Shown: one piece after another, positions 1 to 6,626 of the stretch | Layout of the letters: every line of letters starts with the position of its first letter | How positions within the stretch are numbered: position 1 is the stretch's first letter | Source of the DNA: Balneolia bacterium | GTDB lineage: Bacteria; Bacteroidota; Rhodothermia; Balneolales; Cyclonatronaceae | DNA: 7,815 nucleotides | Assembly (NCBI GenBank): GCA_003566395.1 | Contig: PXDL01000563.1 | Span: forward strand, 1 to 7,815 | Direction of reading: 5' to 3' | The notes under the pieces: generated by a model | The model's database searches: none | What the model was told of the DNA's origin: nothing | The model's input: the letters and a program-made list of their open reading frames with translations, nothing else | Made by a program: the position numbers and the translations under genes

Positions 1-2
1 CC

Positions 3-410
3 GGCGGCTCCAACGATATACGCGGCTGGGCTCCGCTTCAGCTGGGCCCGGGGCGCAACGATCCCGATGAAACTCCTATAAACGGAGGAGATATAAAGCT
101 GGCCGGGTTTCTTGAGTATCGCAACACCTTTTCCCGTAACTTCCTTTCAACCAACTGGATTTTTGCAGTCTTCACCGATTTTGGTAACGTTTGGACGGGC
201 CCAAGAAACGAAATTGATGAAGGCAAATTCACTATGAACACCTTTTGGAACGAAATAGCCGTAGGCTCCGGATTCGGTCTGAGGCTCGACTGGGATTTTG
301 TGGTACTTCGATTCGACATAGCCTACCGGGTTACCGATCTCGGTAACGAACCCGGAACCGGCATCCTTGACCGTAACACCTTCCATTTCGGAATCGGACA
401 TTCTTTCTGA
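3..410 (+). CDS. C-terminal part of an Omp85-family (TamL/BamA-like) outer-membrane assembly protein, truncated at the window edge
   Basis: This is an open frame from the window edge to TGA at 408-410, giving 135 residues; the start lies outside the window. The visible part is the end of a 16-stranded Omp85 barrel. Near its start is GGSNDIRGW, the counterpart of the loop-6 VRGF/IRGW motif that folds into the barrel lumen. It is followed by LGPG, a strand with DFGNVW, a FGLRLDWDF strand and a last strand ending HFGIGHSF. A terminal Phe is the usual beta-signal for BAM-dependent insertion. The GGSN.(I/M)RGW...LGPG pattern is common in the Bacteroidota lipoprotein version TamL, so TamL is the better guess than true BamA, but the POTRA domains that would decide this are missing. 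Known Omp85 members insert proteins into the outer membrane or export them across it. The next gene starts 21 bp downstream. Confidence 0.88.
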   Translation, partial: GGSNDIRGWAPLQLGPGRNDPDETPINGGDIKLAGFLEYRNTFSRNFLSTNWIFAVFTDFGNVWTGPRNEIDEGKFTMNTFWNEIAVGSGFGLRLDWDFVVLRFDIAYRVTDLGNEPGTGILDRNTFHFGIGHSF

Positions 411-431
411 GCACGCTTAGCTACCTGCCCT

Positions 432-974
432 ATGAAATCATCTTTTTTCAACACTCTCCGCAAGCAAAGTTCCATAATCTTCAACTCACGGTTTTTCAGG
501 AGTCTTTCCCATCTTGAAGCTTATGAATTCATCCAGCTTTGCCACCGCAGAACCTACAAATCCGGCGAGTATATTTACCATCAGAACGATCCCGGTAACG
601 GCTTTTATATTGTGGAAAACGGCACGATAGAACTTATTGTTGAAGATGAATCCGGTTCGGCCACGGGAAATTCCATTGTGCTCGGCCCGTCACAAACCTT
701 CGGCAATATGAGCCTGAATTATAAAATGAGGCGGATGTCATCGGCCAGTGCTACCGAAGACAGCGTAGCACTCGGTTTTTTTAATCCGGATTTTGACGTG
801 CTTCAAAAACGCTATCCTCAGATTGCACTAAAAGTACTTACCGAAATCAACAGGGTGATGGCGATGCAGCTCGAATCTACCATTCATGAGCTGAGCAAAC
901 GAAGCAGCGAAGCAGACGCCCTGCGCCTTCAGTGCGAAATGTTCTACACCCAGGATGATGAAGAACTTTTATAA
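432..974 (+). CDS. Single-domain cyclic-nucleotide-binding (Crp/Fnr sensor-like) protein
   Basis: The 180-residue product carries one cNMP-binding fold at about residues 20-140: F22..L25, then YKSGEYIYHQNDPGNGFYIV (42-61) and the ENGTIEL strand. These match the GE.I...GD.G...Y.I..G pattern of Crp sensor domains. A helix follows, and the C-terminus (about 145-180) is polar and acidic with no helix-turn-helix, so this is not a normal transcription factor (Crp/Fnr proteins are about 220-240 residues). The phosphate-binding cassette region, FGNMSLNYKMRRMSSASA (90-107), keeps Gly and an Arg but has Asn where the ribose-binding Glu of GE(L/I) normally sits, so nucleotide binding is doubtful. It starts 21 bp after the Omp85 gene with no Shine-Dalgarno, and is probably cotranscribed with it. 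It is likely a cytosolic sensor or partner-binding protein; its target is unknown. Confidence 0.85.
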   Translation: MKSSFFNTLRKQSSIIFNSRFFRSLSHLEAYEFIQLCHRRTYKSGEYIYHQNDPGNGFYIVENGTIELIVEDESGSATGNSIVLGPSQTFGNMSLNYKMRRMSSASATEDSVALGFFNPDFDVLQKRYPQIALKVLTEINRVMAMQLESTIHELSKRSSEADALRLQCEMFYTQDDEELL

Positions 975-1009
975 ATGCATCTTTTTCACACTTCAATTAC
1001 TACCGATCA

Positions 1010-2425
1010 ATGGCTATAAAAAAAGGGACCGAAACGACCCTTCGTATTGAATCAGCGGCTTATGAGGGAAAGGGTTTCGGCAAATTGAACGACCGTGCCT
1101 GCTTTGTGAAGAATACCGCCCCCGGCGACCTTGTGAGCCTGCGCATCATAAAAAAGCGTCGTTCATTTTTTGAAGGTCAATTAATTGAGGTGCTCGAAAA
1201 AGGGCCGGAGCGCATCACCCCAAAATGTAAACATGCCGAAACTTGCGGAGGCTGTACATGGCAACATGTTGAGTATGAAGAGCAACTGCGGTTCAAACGG
1301 CAGCATGTGGAAGATCACCTGCACCGCATTGGCGGGCTGCGCGACCTCAGGCCGATGCCCACCCTTCCGGCTCCCGAGCAGTTTCACTATCGCAATAAAA
1401 TGGAGTACTCGTTCGGCGACCGCAGATGGCTCACGCGGGAGGAAATAGACAGCGGAGTTGAGTTTAAGGATAAAGATGTGGCGGCAGGGATGCACGCGCC
1501 CGGCCGTTTCGACCGCATTCTCAATCTCGAAGAATGTTTTCTCCAGATTCCGGTTTCGTTTCAACTCCTGGATTTTGTCCGAAGGTACGCCCTTGAGCAT
1601 AATATCCCTTCATTCAGCCCTGTGAAGAAGGAAGGCTACCTGAGAAACCTGATGATACGGAACGGCTATTATACCGGCGACCTGATGGTCAATGTGGTCA
1701 CGTTCAGGGATGAACCCGATACTATGCAGGCGCTTACCGATGCCCTTCTTGAAGCGTTTCCGCAGATCACGACGATCATAAATAATGTGAACGATACGCA
1801 CTCCCCAAGTTCCGAAGGTCGTTTCCAGCACGTGATGTACGGTCCGGGCGTTATCACCGAAAAACTGGGCCCGCATACCTACACCATCGGCCCGAACACC
1901 TTTTTCCAAACCAATACGCTTCAGGCCGAGCGGCTGTACGAAACGGCCCGCAACTTCGCCGAACTCAAACCCGGCGATCTGCTTTTCGATCTCTACTGCG
2001 GTGTCGGTTCTCTCACCCTGTTTAATTCCGGTTCGGTACAAAAGGCGGTGGGCATAGAGGTCAGTCCGGTTTCTGTGGAAAATGCTAAGGCCAACGCCTC
2101 GGCGAACAACGTCACCAACTGCGCCTTTGAAACCGGCGACATGAAAGATGTGTTTACAGATCGCTTTATTTCAAAATATGGCAAGCCTGACGTCATCATT
2201 ACCGATCCGCCCCGGGCCGGAATGCATCCGGATGTCGTTAAAACCCTCATCGAGCTGCGCACAGAACGGCTGGTGTATGTAAGTTGCAACAGCGCAACCA
2301 TGGCACGCGATCTCGCCGATCTGAGCGAATCCTACACTATCGAGAAAGTGCAGCCGGTTGATATGTTCCCGCAAACGTACCACATTGAAACCGTTGCTCA
2401 GTTAAAAGCTAAACCACAGCCCTGA
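1010..2425 (+). CDS. rlmD: 23S rRNA (uracil-5-)-methyltransferase RlmD (RumA family)
   Basis: This 471-residue protein has the full architecture of the RumA/TrmA m5U methyltransferases. An N-terminal TRAM beta-barrel (about 3-62) includes EGKGFGKLNDRACFVKNTAPGD. An iron-sulfur site C73-x5-C79-x2-C82 is completed by C176 in NLEEC. A SAM-binding Rossmann domain has DLYCGVGSLTLF (327-338) and GIEVSP (348-353), and the TDPPRAGMHP motif is at 398-407. The nucleophile is C426 in YVSCNS, and the general base is probably E460 in HIETVAQL. By family it uses SAM to methylate C5 of uridine 1939 (E. coli numbering) in 23S rRNA; some relatives also modify U747, and sequence alone does not settle the site. 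DLYCGVGS replaces the commoner DLYCGTGT, a mild variation. It starts 35 bp after the cNMP-domain gene, without a visible Shine-Dalgarno. Confidence 0.93.
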   Translation: MAIKKGTETTLRIESAAYEGKGFGKLNDRACFVKNTAPGDLVSLRIIKKRRSFFEGQLIEVLEKGPERITPKCKHAETCGGCTWQHVEYEEQLRFKRQHVEDHLHRIGGLRDLRPMPTLPAPEQFHYRNKMEYSFGDRRWLTREEIDSGVEFKDKDVAAGMHAPGRFDRILNLEECFLQIPVSFQLLDFVRRYALEHNIPSFSPVKKEGYLRNLMIRNGYYTGDLMVNVVTFRDEPDTMQALTDALLEAFPQITTIINNVNDTHSPSSEGRFQHVMYGPGVITEKLGPHTYTIGPNTFFQTNTLQAERLYETARNFAELKPGDLLFDLYCGVGSLTLFNSGSVQKAVGIEVSPVSVENAKANASANNVTNCAFETGDMKDVFTDRFISKYGKPDVIITDPPRAGMHPDVVKTLIELRTERLVYVSCNSATMARDLADLSESYTIEKVQPVDMFPQTYHIETVAQLKAKPQP

Positions 2426-2482
2426 TAATGCTGTACCTGAATTTAGTATTTTCCCGAAACATCACTTCAGCCTTCAACCACT

Positions 2483-3964
2483 ATGGGTAAGACAATAGGT
2501 ATTATCGGCGCCGGAATCGGCGGACTCACAGCAGCGGCCAGGCTTGCAGCCGACGGCCACTCCGTTAGTTTGTGGGAAAAAAACGGGCGGCCGGGCGGCA
2601 AAATGAATGAAGTTCGCGAATCCGGGTTCCGTTTCGATACCGGTCCGAGCCTGCTTACCATGCCCCATGTTGTTCGTGAATTGTTTGAGTATTGCGGCCG
2701 GAATGCAGACGATTACATTGAATTAGTACCTGTAAACCCGCTATGCCGCTACAACTGGCAGGACGGAACCCAGTTCGATTGTTCCACCGATTTACAGCAT
2801 ACACTGGCCCAAATTCAGGAATTTGCTCCCGAGGATACCGAGGAGTACATCAAGTTTTTGGGCTACACCGCCGATCTGTACCAGAAAACTGCGGGGACCT
2901 TCATCATGAATCCGCTTCAAACTATAAAAGATCTGCGCAGCCTGAAGAAATCGGATATTTTTAAGATTGATGCGTTTCCGACCGTCAGCACACGGGTTGA
3001 CAGGTGTTTCACATCACCCTACCTGAGGCAGGTTTTCAAGCGCTTCGCCACCTACAACGGCTCTTCTCCCTATCTGGCGCCTGCTACCATTAATGTAATT
3101 GCCTATGTTGAGCTGTGTCTTGGCGGGTATTATTTGAAAGGAGGGTTGTATCAACTGGCAACTGCGTTGGAGAAACTCTGCACCGAACTGGGCGTCGATA
3201 TCGTGTATGATACCGAGATCAGGAGCATTATCACCGAAAACAAAACAGCCAAAGGGGTAAGGTTTGAAGACGGCAGCCGGACCGAAACCGATGTGGTGTT
3301 TTCGAACTCCGACGCCACCCACACCTACCTGCAGCTGCTCGATGAAAACAATCTCAAATACAAACAGCAGCAAAAGATTCAATATATAGAACCGTCCTGT
3401 TCAGGTTTTGTGATGATGTTGGGAACTTCCGTGCGCTTCGAAAAATTGGTGCATCACAATATTTTCTTTTCGAAAGATTATGAAAAAGAGTTCACCGAAA
3501 TATTCCACCGTAAAGTACTGCCCGAAGATCCGACGATTTATATAGCAGACACGTCCTACACCGATGCCGGCCATGCACCTGAAGGCGGATCGAATCTTTT
3601 TATCCTTGTCAACGCCCCGTATCTGACCGAAAAGTTGAGCTGGAACGAGCAAAAATGCCTCGAGTACGGAGACATCATCATAAATAAGCTTGAACAGCAG
3701 GGACTGGATGGTTTGCGTGAACATATTGAGGTCCGGAAGCACATCACCCCTCAGGATTTTTACGATCTCTACCGCTCCAATAAAGGCAGCATTTACGGCA
3801 CCTCGTCGAACCAGCAGTTGTCGGCGTTTATGCGCCCGCGAAATAAATCTCCATACATCCGGAATCTGTATCTGGCCGGCGGCTCCACGCATCCCGGTGG
3901 CGGAATCCCCCTTGTAATGATGTCTGCGCGGCATGCCGTAACCATTTTTAACCGGGAACAGTAG
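2483..3964 (+). CDS. Phytoene desaturase (CrtI)-family carotenoid desaturase, possibly CrtD-like
   Basis: This is a 493-residue FAD-dependent amine-oxidase-like enzyme. An N-terminal dinucleotide-binding fold has GAGIGG (9-14) and acidic E32, followed by GRPGGKMNE (35-43). The substrate-side signature DTGPSLLTMP comes next, and the C-terminal FAD motif NLYLAGGSTHPGGGIP is at 461-476. The start is firm because the first beta-strand begins four residues after Met. The family introduces double bonds into phytoene or later carotenoids at the membrane. Features such as FRFDTGPSLLTMP, YNWQDGT and RFATYNGSSPYLAPATIN resemble, from memory, the Bacteroidota 1-hydroxycarotenoid 3,4-desaturase (CrtD) branch as much as true CrtI, so the exact step is unresolved. 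No crtB or other carotenoid gene is in the window. It lies 57 bp after rlmD and could be read from the same transcript. Confidence 0.92.
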   Translation: MGKTIGIIGAGIGGLTAAARLAADGHSVSLWEKNGRPGGKMNEVRESGFRFDTGPSLLTMPHVVRELFEYCGRNADDYIELVPVNPLCRYNWQDGTQFDCSTDLQHTLAQIQEFAPEDTEEYIKFLGYTADLYQKTAGTFIMNPLQTIKDLRSLKKSDIFKIDAFPTVSTRVDRCFTSPYLRQVFKRFATYNGSSPYLAPATINVIAYVELCLGGYYLKGGLYQLATALEKLCTELGVDIVYDTEIRSIITENKTAKGVRFEDGSRTETDVVFSNSDATHTYLQLLDENNLKYKQQQKIQYIEPSCSGFVMMLGTSVRFEKLVHHNIFFSKDYEKEFTEIFHRKVLPEDPTIYIADTSYTDAGHAPEGGSNLFILVNAPYLTEKLSWNEQKCLEYGDIIINKLEQQGLDGLREHIEVRKHITPQDFYDLYRSNKGSIYGTSSNQQLSAFMRPRNKSPYIRNLYLAGGSTHPGGGIPLVMMSARHAVTIFNREQ

Positions 3965-4027
3965 ATTCTGCTTTCGTCAATCATTTCCGGGAATCTGCGT
4001 GGAATAAAGCCCGCAGGTCTATATATT

Positions 4028-4062
4028 AACCGGCTTACTTTCCCGACCGGCAGCCGCCGGTT
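4028..4062 (+). other. Overlapping alternative hairpins in the gap after the desaturase gene
   Basis: ACCGGC (4046-4051) can pair with GCCGGT (4056-4061) across a 4-nt loop. AACCGGC (4028-4034) can instead pair with GCCGGTT (4056-4062) across a longer loop, so the two stems share their 3' arm. There is no proper T-run after it, so it is not a classic intrinsic terminator. It could be a weak 3'-end structure for the desaturase mRNA or a leader structure for the gene at 4101. Confidence 0.4.
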
Positions 4063-4100
4063 CCGGACTTCTGTTATTCTGAAATTAGTAGTTAAAATTC

Positions 4101-4460
4101 ATGTCGGAAAAGGCTTCTCGCGGTATTGTTAACGTCATTTACGCTGTTCTGATCACGCTCGGTTTGTTCATGCATATGAGCATTTCCGGCATGGAAGTCG
4201 GCAGTCTGATCATCGGTATTTTCACCGAACTGAGCGGCATCGTAACCTTCCTTTCCAAGGTGTTCTCGTGGCTGATCGCATTTATTTTCCGATCGCACAC
4301 CATCTTTATGGCCGGAACCATTTTAATTCTGTGGTTCGTGGTGCTTCCCATGCTTGTGCGCTATCGTATTATTCTGATACGCCCCACCCTGATGCTTTCC
4401 ATAGTGGTGACGCTTTACCTGTTTCTCGGATTGAAAATGTTCGGATTTGTGGCCCTATAA
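4101..4460 (+). CDS. Small multi-pass membrane protein, unknown function
   Basis: I do not recognise this 119-residue protein. It is strongly hydrophobic, with probable membrane segments at about 9-27, 32-63 (long, perhaps one helix plus a re-entrant stretch), 67-86 and 94-117. These are separated by short polar links such as FRSHT (63-67) and VRYR (86-89). The positive residues K4, R7, R64 and R87-R89 hint at orientation, but topology is uncertain. There is no signal-peptide cleavage site, conserved cysteine or obvious catalytic motif. It starts at ATG after an A/T-rich stretch with no Shine-Dalgarno, 136 bp after the desaturase and 103 bp before the glycosylase gene. Codon usage looks like that of its neighbours and the frame is clean, which supports a real gene. 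Another frame (4268-4555) overlaps it but shows no protein-like pattern. Confidence 0.7.
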   Translation: MSEKASRGIVNVIYAVLITLGLFMHMSISGMEVGSLIIGIFTELSGIVTFLSKVFSWLIAFIFRSHTIFMAGTILILWFVVLPMLVRYRIILIRPTLMLSIVVTLYLFLGLKMFGFVAL

Positions 4461-4563
4461 GTTCATTTTGCGGGATTGAAATCCACCTTAAACGGGTTCA
4501 GTTTGATGCCTGTATGATGAAGACATCCATCCTGTTTCCGTACGCATCCAAATAATTACACCT

Positions 4564-5517
4564 ATGGCTTTCAGTTGGAAACTTGAGTCGATTCCGCCCC
4601 ATGATTTTTTTATTTCACTGGATATCGATTCCTATTTTGATAAAGAACACGATCCGTTCGAAATCCCCGAAAAAGGCATGCTCAGGCCTATCCCGCTGAA
4701 AGACCGGGATATTGCCGTCCGGATTCATTTCAACGGAGAGGTGGAGTCGCCTGTGTTTCATATCGAATGCGAAGAACCGCTGGATGATGCCGACATTGAA
4801 ACGGCAAACCGCTCGCTCAGCCGAATTCTGGGCACATCCATGGATTTGCGTCCGCTCTACGAGCAGGCCGCCGGCGACCCCGTACTTTCTCCCATGTTTA
4901 CCGAGGCCCGGGGATTTAAACGGATGGCGCGAGCCAACTTGTTTGAAGATGCCGTAAACCGCATCATTATTGCGCAGATTCAGCACAAACCTACGGCCAA
5001 AAAAATGGTGTACGGAGTTCGTGAGCAATACGGCTCGCGCCTGGAAGGCAGTTTCGGTCGTGTTAGCGCCTGGCCTCGTCCTTTTCAGCTTATGAAAGCC
5101 GACCCCGTGACCCTAAAAAAGCACGGACTCTCTCTGCGTAAAGGCGAATACATCGTAGGGCTGGCGCATTTGCTGGTTTCGGGTGAACTAAGCCTTGATG
5201 AACTTGAAACCATGCCGCCCGACTTATTCTATGAAACGGCTACCGGTATCCGTGGTATCGGCCCGACCACCGCGCAGGATTTGATGCTCTTCCGGGCCCG
5301 CCCCGATGCGGCTTTTCCGAGCACCGTCACCAAAGGTGAAGAAAAAGGACTGCGCCGCTGGATCATTTATTCCTACGGCGGAGACCCGAACAATACTTCG
5401 GAAGCCGAATTTCAGGATATAATTCGAAGCTGGAAAGGCTTTGAAGCTCTTGCGCTCGAATACCTGTATCTCAAGTATGTTTTGGGAGAAAAACAGAAAC
5501 GGTACAAAAAAGGATAA
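4564..5517 (+). CDS. AlkA-like HhH-GPD DNA-3-methyladenine glycosylase with a variant active-site region
   Basis: This 317-residue protein resembles AlkA (E. coli 282 residues). An N-terminal mixed alpha/beta domain (about 1-95) is followed by a helical HhH-GPD domain: RANLFEDAVNRIIIAQIQ (123-140) corresponds to the usual PFE.l...I..QQ helix, and the helix-hairpin-helix GIRGIGPTTAQDLMLF spans 228-243. The family removes alkylated purines in base-excision repair. In ordinary relatives the hairpin is followed by a pattern like FPADDLGLRR, whose second Asp is catalytic (D238 in AlkA). Here the matching segment is FPSTVTKGEEKGLRRW (251-266), with about five extra residues and Glu-Glu (259-260) where Asp-Asp is expected. 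The WRPWRS-like segment near the C-terminus reads SWKGFEA. It may therefore be an altered-specificity or weakened enzyme, or a structural homologue. The start ATG has no Shine-Dalgarno, and a Lys-rich tail ends the protein. Confidence 0.85.
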   Translation: MAFSWKLESIPPHDFFISLDIDSYFDKEHDPFEIPEKGMLRPIPLKDRDIAVRIHFNGEVESPVFHIECEEPLDDADIETANRSLSRILGTSMDLRPLYEQAAGDPVLSPMFTEARGFKRMARANLFEDAVNRIIIAQIQHKPTAKKMVYGVREQYGSRLEGSFGRVSAWPRPFQLMKADPVTLKKHGLSLRKGEYIVGLAHLLVSGELSLDELETMPPDLFYETATGIRGIGPTTAQDLMLFRARPDAAFPSTVTKGEEKGLRRWIIYSYGGDPNNTSEAEFQDIIRSWKGFEALALEYLYLKYVLGEKQKRYKKG

Positions 5518-5562
5518 CCATTCCGGGTCAAAACTATGTTCGGATTCCTGTATTTTGTGCCT

Positions 5563-5591
5563 TTGAAGTTGTACAGCTTCAATGCTATTAT
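5563..5591 (+). promoter_or_regulatory. Candidate sigma70-type promoter with an overlapping palindrome, upstream of the DUF420 gene
   Basis: TTGAAG (5563-5568) and TATTAT (5586-5591) are separated by exactly 17 nt. They match the -35 and -10 consensus at four and five of six positions. The -35 box is the left end of a 20-bp near-palindrome, TTGAAGTTGTACAGCTTCAA (5563-5582), with only one non-Watson-Crick pair (T5569/G5576). A protein bound there would cover the -35 box and much of the spacer. The predicted transcript would start about 30 nt before the ATG at 5633. Promoter consensus varies in this phylum, so the call is tentative. Confidence 0.45.
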
Positions 5592-5632
5592 TTCTTACCG
5601 GATTACTAATTATTACTATTATTTAACCTGCT

Positions 5633-6202
5633 ATGAGTAAAGACTTTGAATCCAGGGTTGCGGTTGAGGCGTTTAAAGACCTTAATGTCGCCCGTGCCGT
5701 TGTCTATATCATGATCGCCAGCGGACTTGTTCTCATTTTCCTGTTTTGGCTGCTCTACTTCCGTGACGGAGCTGAGACCGTTCCTGCCTGGGTCTATTCC
5801 CTGCCCACGGTCAACGCCGTTTTCAACAGCATCGCCACGGCATTACTGATTCTCGGATTTGTGCAGATCAAAAAACGCAATTTCGACGCCCACATGAAAT
5901 TTAATCTGGCCGCTTTTGTAGCATCGGCCTTTTTTCTGATCAGCTATGTGCTCTATCACAATTTCATCGGCCATACCCCTTTTCCCGGCGAAGGCTTGAT
6001 TCGTCCGGTCTATTTTTTCATACTCATAACCCACATCATTTTGTCGGTCGTGGTAGTTCCTCTTATTCTCTCAAGTTTCTTTTTCGCCTTCGCCGGCAGA
6101 TTTGCCATACACCGCAAGGTCTCCAAATTCACCTTCCCCATCTGGATTTACGTCTCTGTAACCGGCGTGGTCATCTACTTCATTCTGAATGCCTATGTAT
6201 AA
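5633..6202 (+). CDS. DUF420 family (YozB/CtaM-like) membrane protein, probable cytochrome-oxidase assembly factor
   Basis: The 189-residue product has five hydrophobic helices at about 22-42, 59-79, 90-109, 124-151 and 166-186. It carries the DUF420 hallmarks in order: LPTVNAVFNSIAT (58-70), AHMKFNL (86-92), ISYVLYHNF (103-111), RPVYFFILITHI (124-135), RFAIHRKVSKFTFPIWIY (156-173) and VTGVVIY. Conserved histidines H87, H109, H134 and H160 near membrane faces fit a family thought to help assemble haem-copper oxidases (CtaM in Staphylococcus, YozB in Bacillus). That role is taken from the family and is not shown here. In many genomes such genes sit near ctaB, SCO1 or oxidase genes; none is present here, and this gene stands alone between a 115-bp gap and a 424-bp gap. 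There is no Shine-Dalgarno before the ATG. Confidence 0.9.
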   Translation: MSKDFESRVAVEAFKDLNVARAVVYIMIASGLVLIFLFWLLYFRDGAETVPAWVYSLPTVNAVFNSIATALLILGFVQIKKRNFDAHMKFNLAAFVASAFFLISYVLYHNFIGHTPFPGEGLIRPVYFFILITHIILSVVVVPLILSSFFFAFAGRFAIHRKVSKFTFPIWIYVSVTGVVIYFILNAYV

Positions 6203-6213
6203 ACCTGTAACCT

Positions 6214-6242
6214 GTTACAGATTACAGAGAACAGCATCAGTT
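6214..6242. repeat. Inverted partner of the window-end repeat
   Basis: CAGATTACAG (6218-6227) is the exact reverse complement of CTGTAATCTG at 7782-7791. GAACAGCATCAGTT (6229-6242) is the reverse complement, with one mismatch, of 7761-7774. The copies flank tonB about 1.5 kb apart, and the right-hand one is longer because of its duplicated 13-bp unit. Confidence 0.6.
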
Positions 6243-6312
6243 TTCAGTAACAGTAGAAGGTTAACGGAATGAATTAGGCAGTATTCAAATAAACTCTTGA
6301 GCAAGTCCTAAA

Positions 6313-6397
6313 CAGACAAGCTGTCTGCATGAACATAGATGTTGAAAATTTGTTCATGGGTGTCGTTCATTGCCATCAGAATCAGGTTTCCTGATTT
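6313..6397 (+). other. Cluster of three consecutive inverted repeats (possible structured leader or small RNA)
   Basis: Hairpin 1 is CAGACA (6313-6318) with TGTCTG (6322-6327) and a 3-nt loop. Hairpin 2 begins at the next base: CATGAACA (6328-6335) with TGTTCATG (6351-6358) around a 15-nt loop. Hairpin 3 is AATCAGG (6380-6386) with CCTGATT (6390-6396) and a TTT loop, extendable by a G-U pair. All stems are perfect in their cores. There is no known riboswitch consensus that I can recognise. If transcription starts at the candidate promoter at 6495-6523, this block lies upstream of the tonB mRNA, so it could be a separate transcript, a readthrough structure or a DNA-level site. Confidence 0.4.
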
Positions 6398-6494
6398 CCT
6401 GCCCTCTACCCTTTTTCCGGGTATAAGTATGAAAAACACCTTTTTGAGCAGCTGAGCCGAGCCATAATACAATAGTCAATTTATAATATTGTTA

Positions 6495-6523
6495 TTGGAT
6501 TTTGTCTGCTGTTTTCGTATCAT
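6495..6523 (+). promoter_or_regulatory. tonB: Candidate promoter for tonB
   Basis: TTGGAT (6495-6500) and TATCAT (6518-6523) are 17 nt apart. They match the sigma70 -35 box at three and the -10 box at five of six positions. Transcription would start near 6530, giving a leader of about 97 nt. Another TATAAT lies at 6482-6487 but lacks a -35 partner at normal spacing. This is a consensus match only. Confidence 0.3.
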
Positions 6524-6614
6524 TAAGTAAAGTTAATACAGAGGTAAACTCTCAGAGATAAGACGACTGAACAACATGAAATAAATATATCGGCAGATAG
6601 AACTGAACGAAGCC

Positions 6615-6620
6615 AAGGAG
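6615..6620 (+). promoter_or_regulatory. tonB: Canonical Shine-Dalgarno for tonB
   Basis: AAGGAG ends 6 nt before the ATG at 6627, so it fixes the start codon. None of the other six complete genes in the window has a comparable purine-rich site at normal spacing, in line with the weak use of Shine-Dalgarno sequences in Bacteroidota-like genomes. Confidence 0.8.
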
Positions 6621-6626
6621 TTAATT

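Larger units (their letters stand above)
6203..6626. other. 424-bp non-coding region upstream of tonB with inverted repeats
   Basis: No gene-sized frame exists on either strand. It begins with the inverted repeat CTGTAAC/GTTACAG (6205-6220), just after the DUF420 stop. A stretch matching sequence near the window end in inverted orientation follows (6214-6242). Three inverted repeats lie close together at 6313-6397. The 3' part is A/T-rich and holds a possible tonB promoter and the tonB ribosome-binding site. The only small frames (MNIDVENLF... at 6329-6394 and an 8-codon frame at 6429) have no ribosome-binding site and are not called as genes. Confidence 0.7.

Noticed and set aside
3401..3934. 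177-codon - strand frame inside the desaturase gene
   Set aside because: It is antisense to a clear CrtI-family gene with full motifs, as are the other long antisense frames within rlmD.
4268..4555. 95-codon + frame overlapping the small membrane protein gene
   Set aside because: Most of it lies inside the membrane protein gene in another frame; the composition (many His, Ser, Cys) is not protein-like and no ribosome-binding site is present.
6282..6293. 12-bp direct repeat TATTCAAATAAA, also at 7714-7725
   Set aside because: A/T-rich and short enough to arise by chance; kept out of the feature list.
6329..6394. Possible 21-residue leader peptide (MNIDVENLF...)
   Set aside because: No ribosome-binding site, the start codon is buried in a hairpin, and there is no run of a regulatory amino acid.
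6535..6575. Possible riboswitch in the tonB leader (GAGGTAAACTCTCAGAG)
   Set aside because: Only short competing 4-bp stems; no match to cobalamin or other riboswitch cores that I can recognise.
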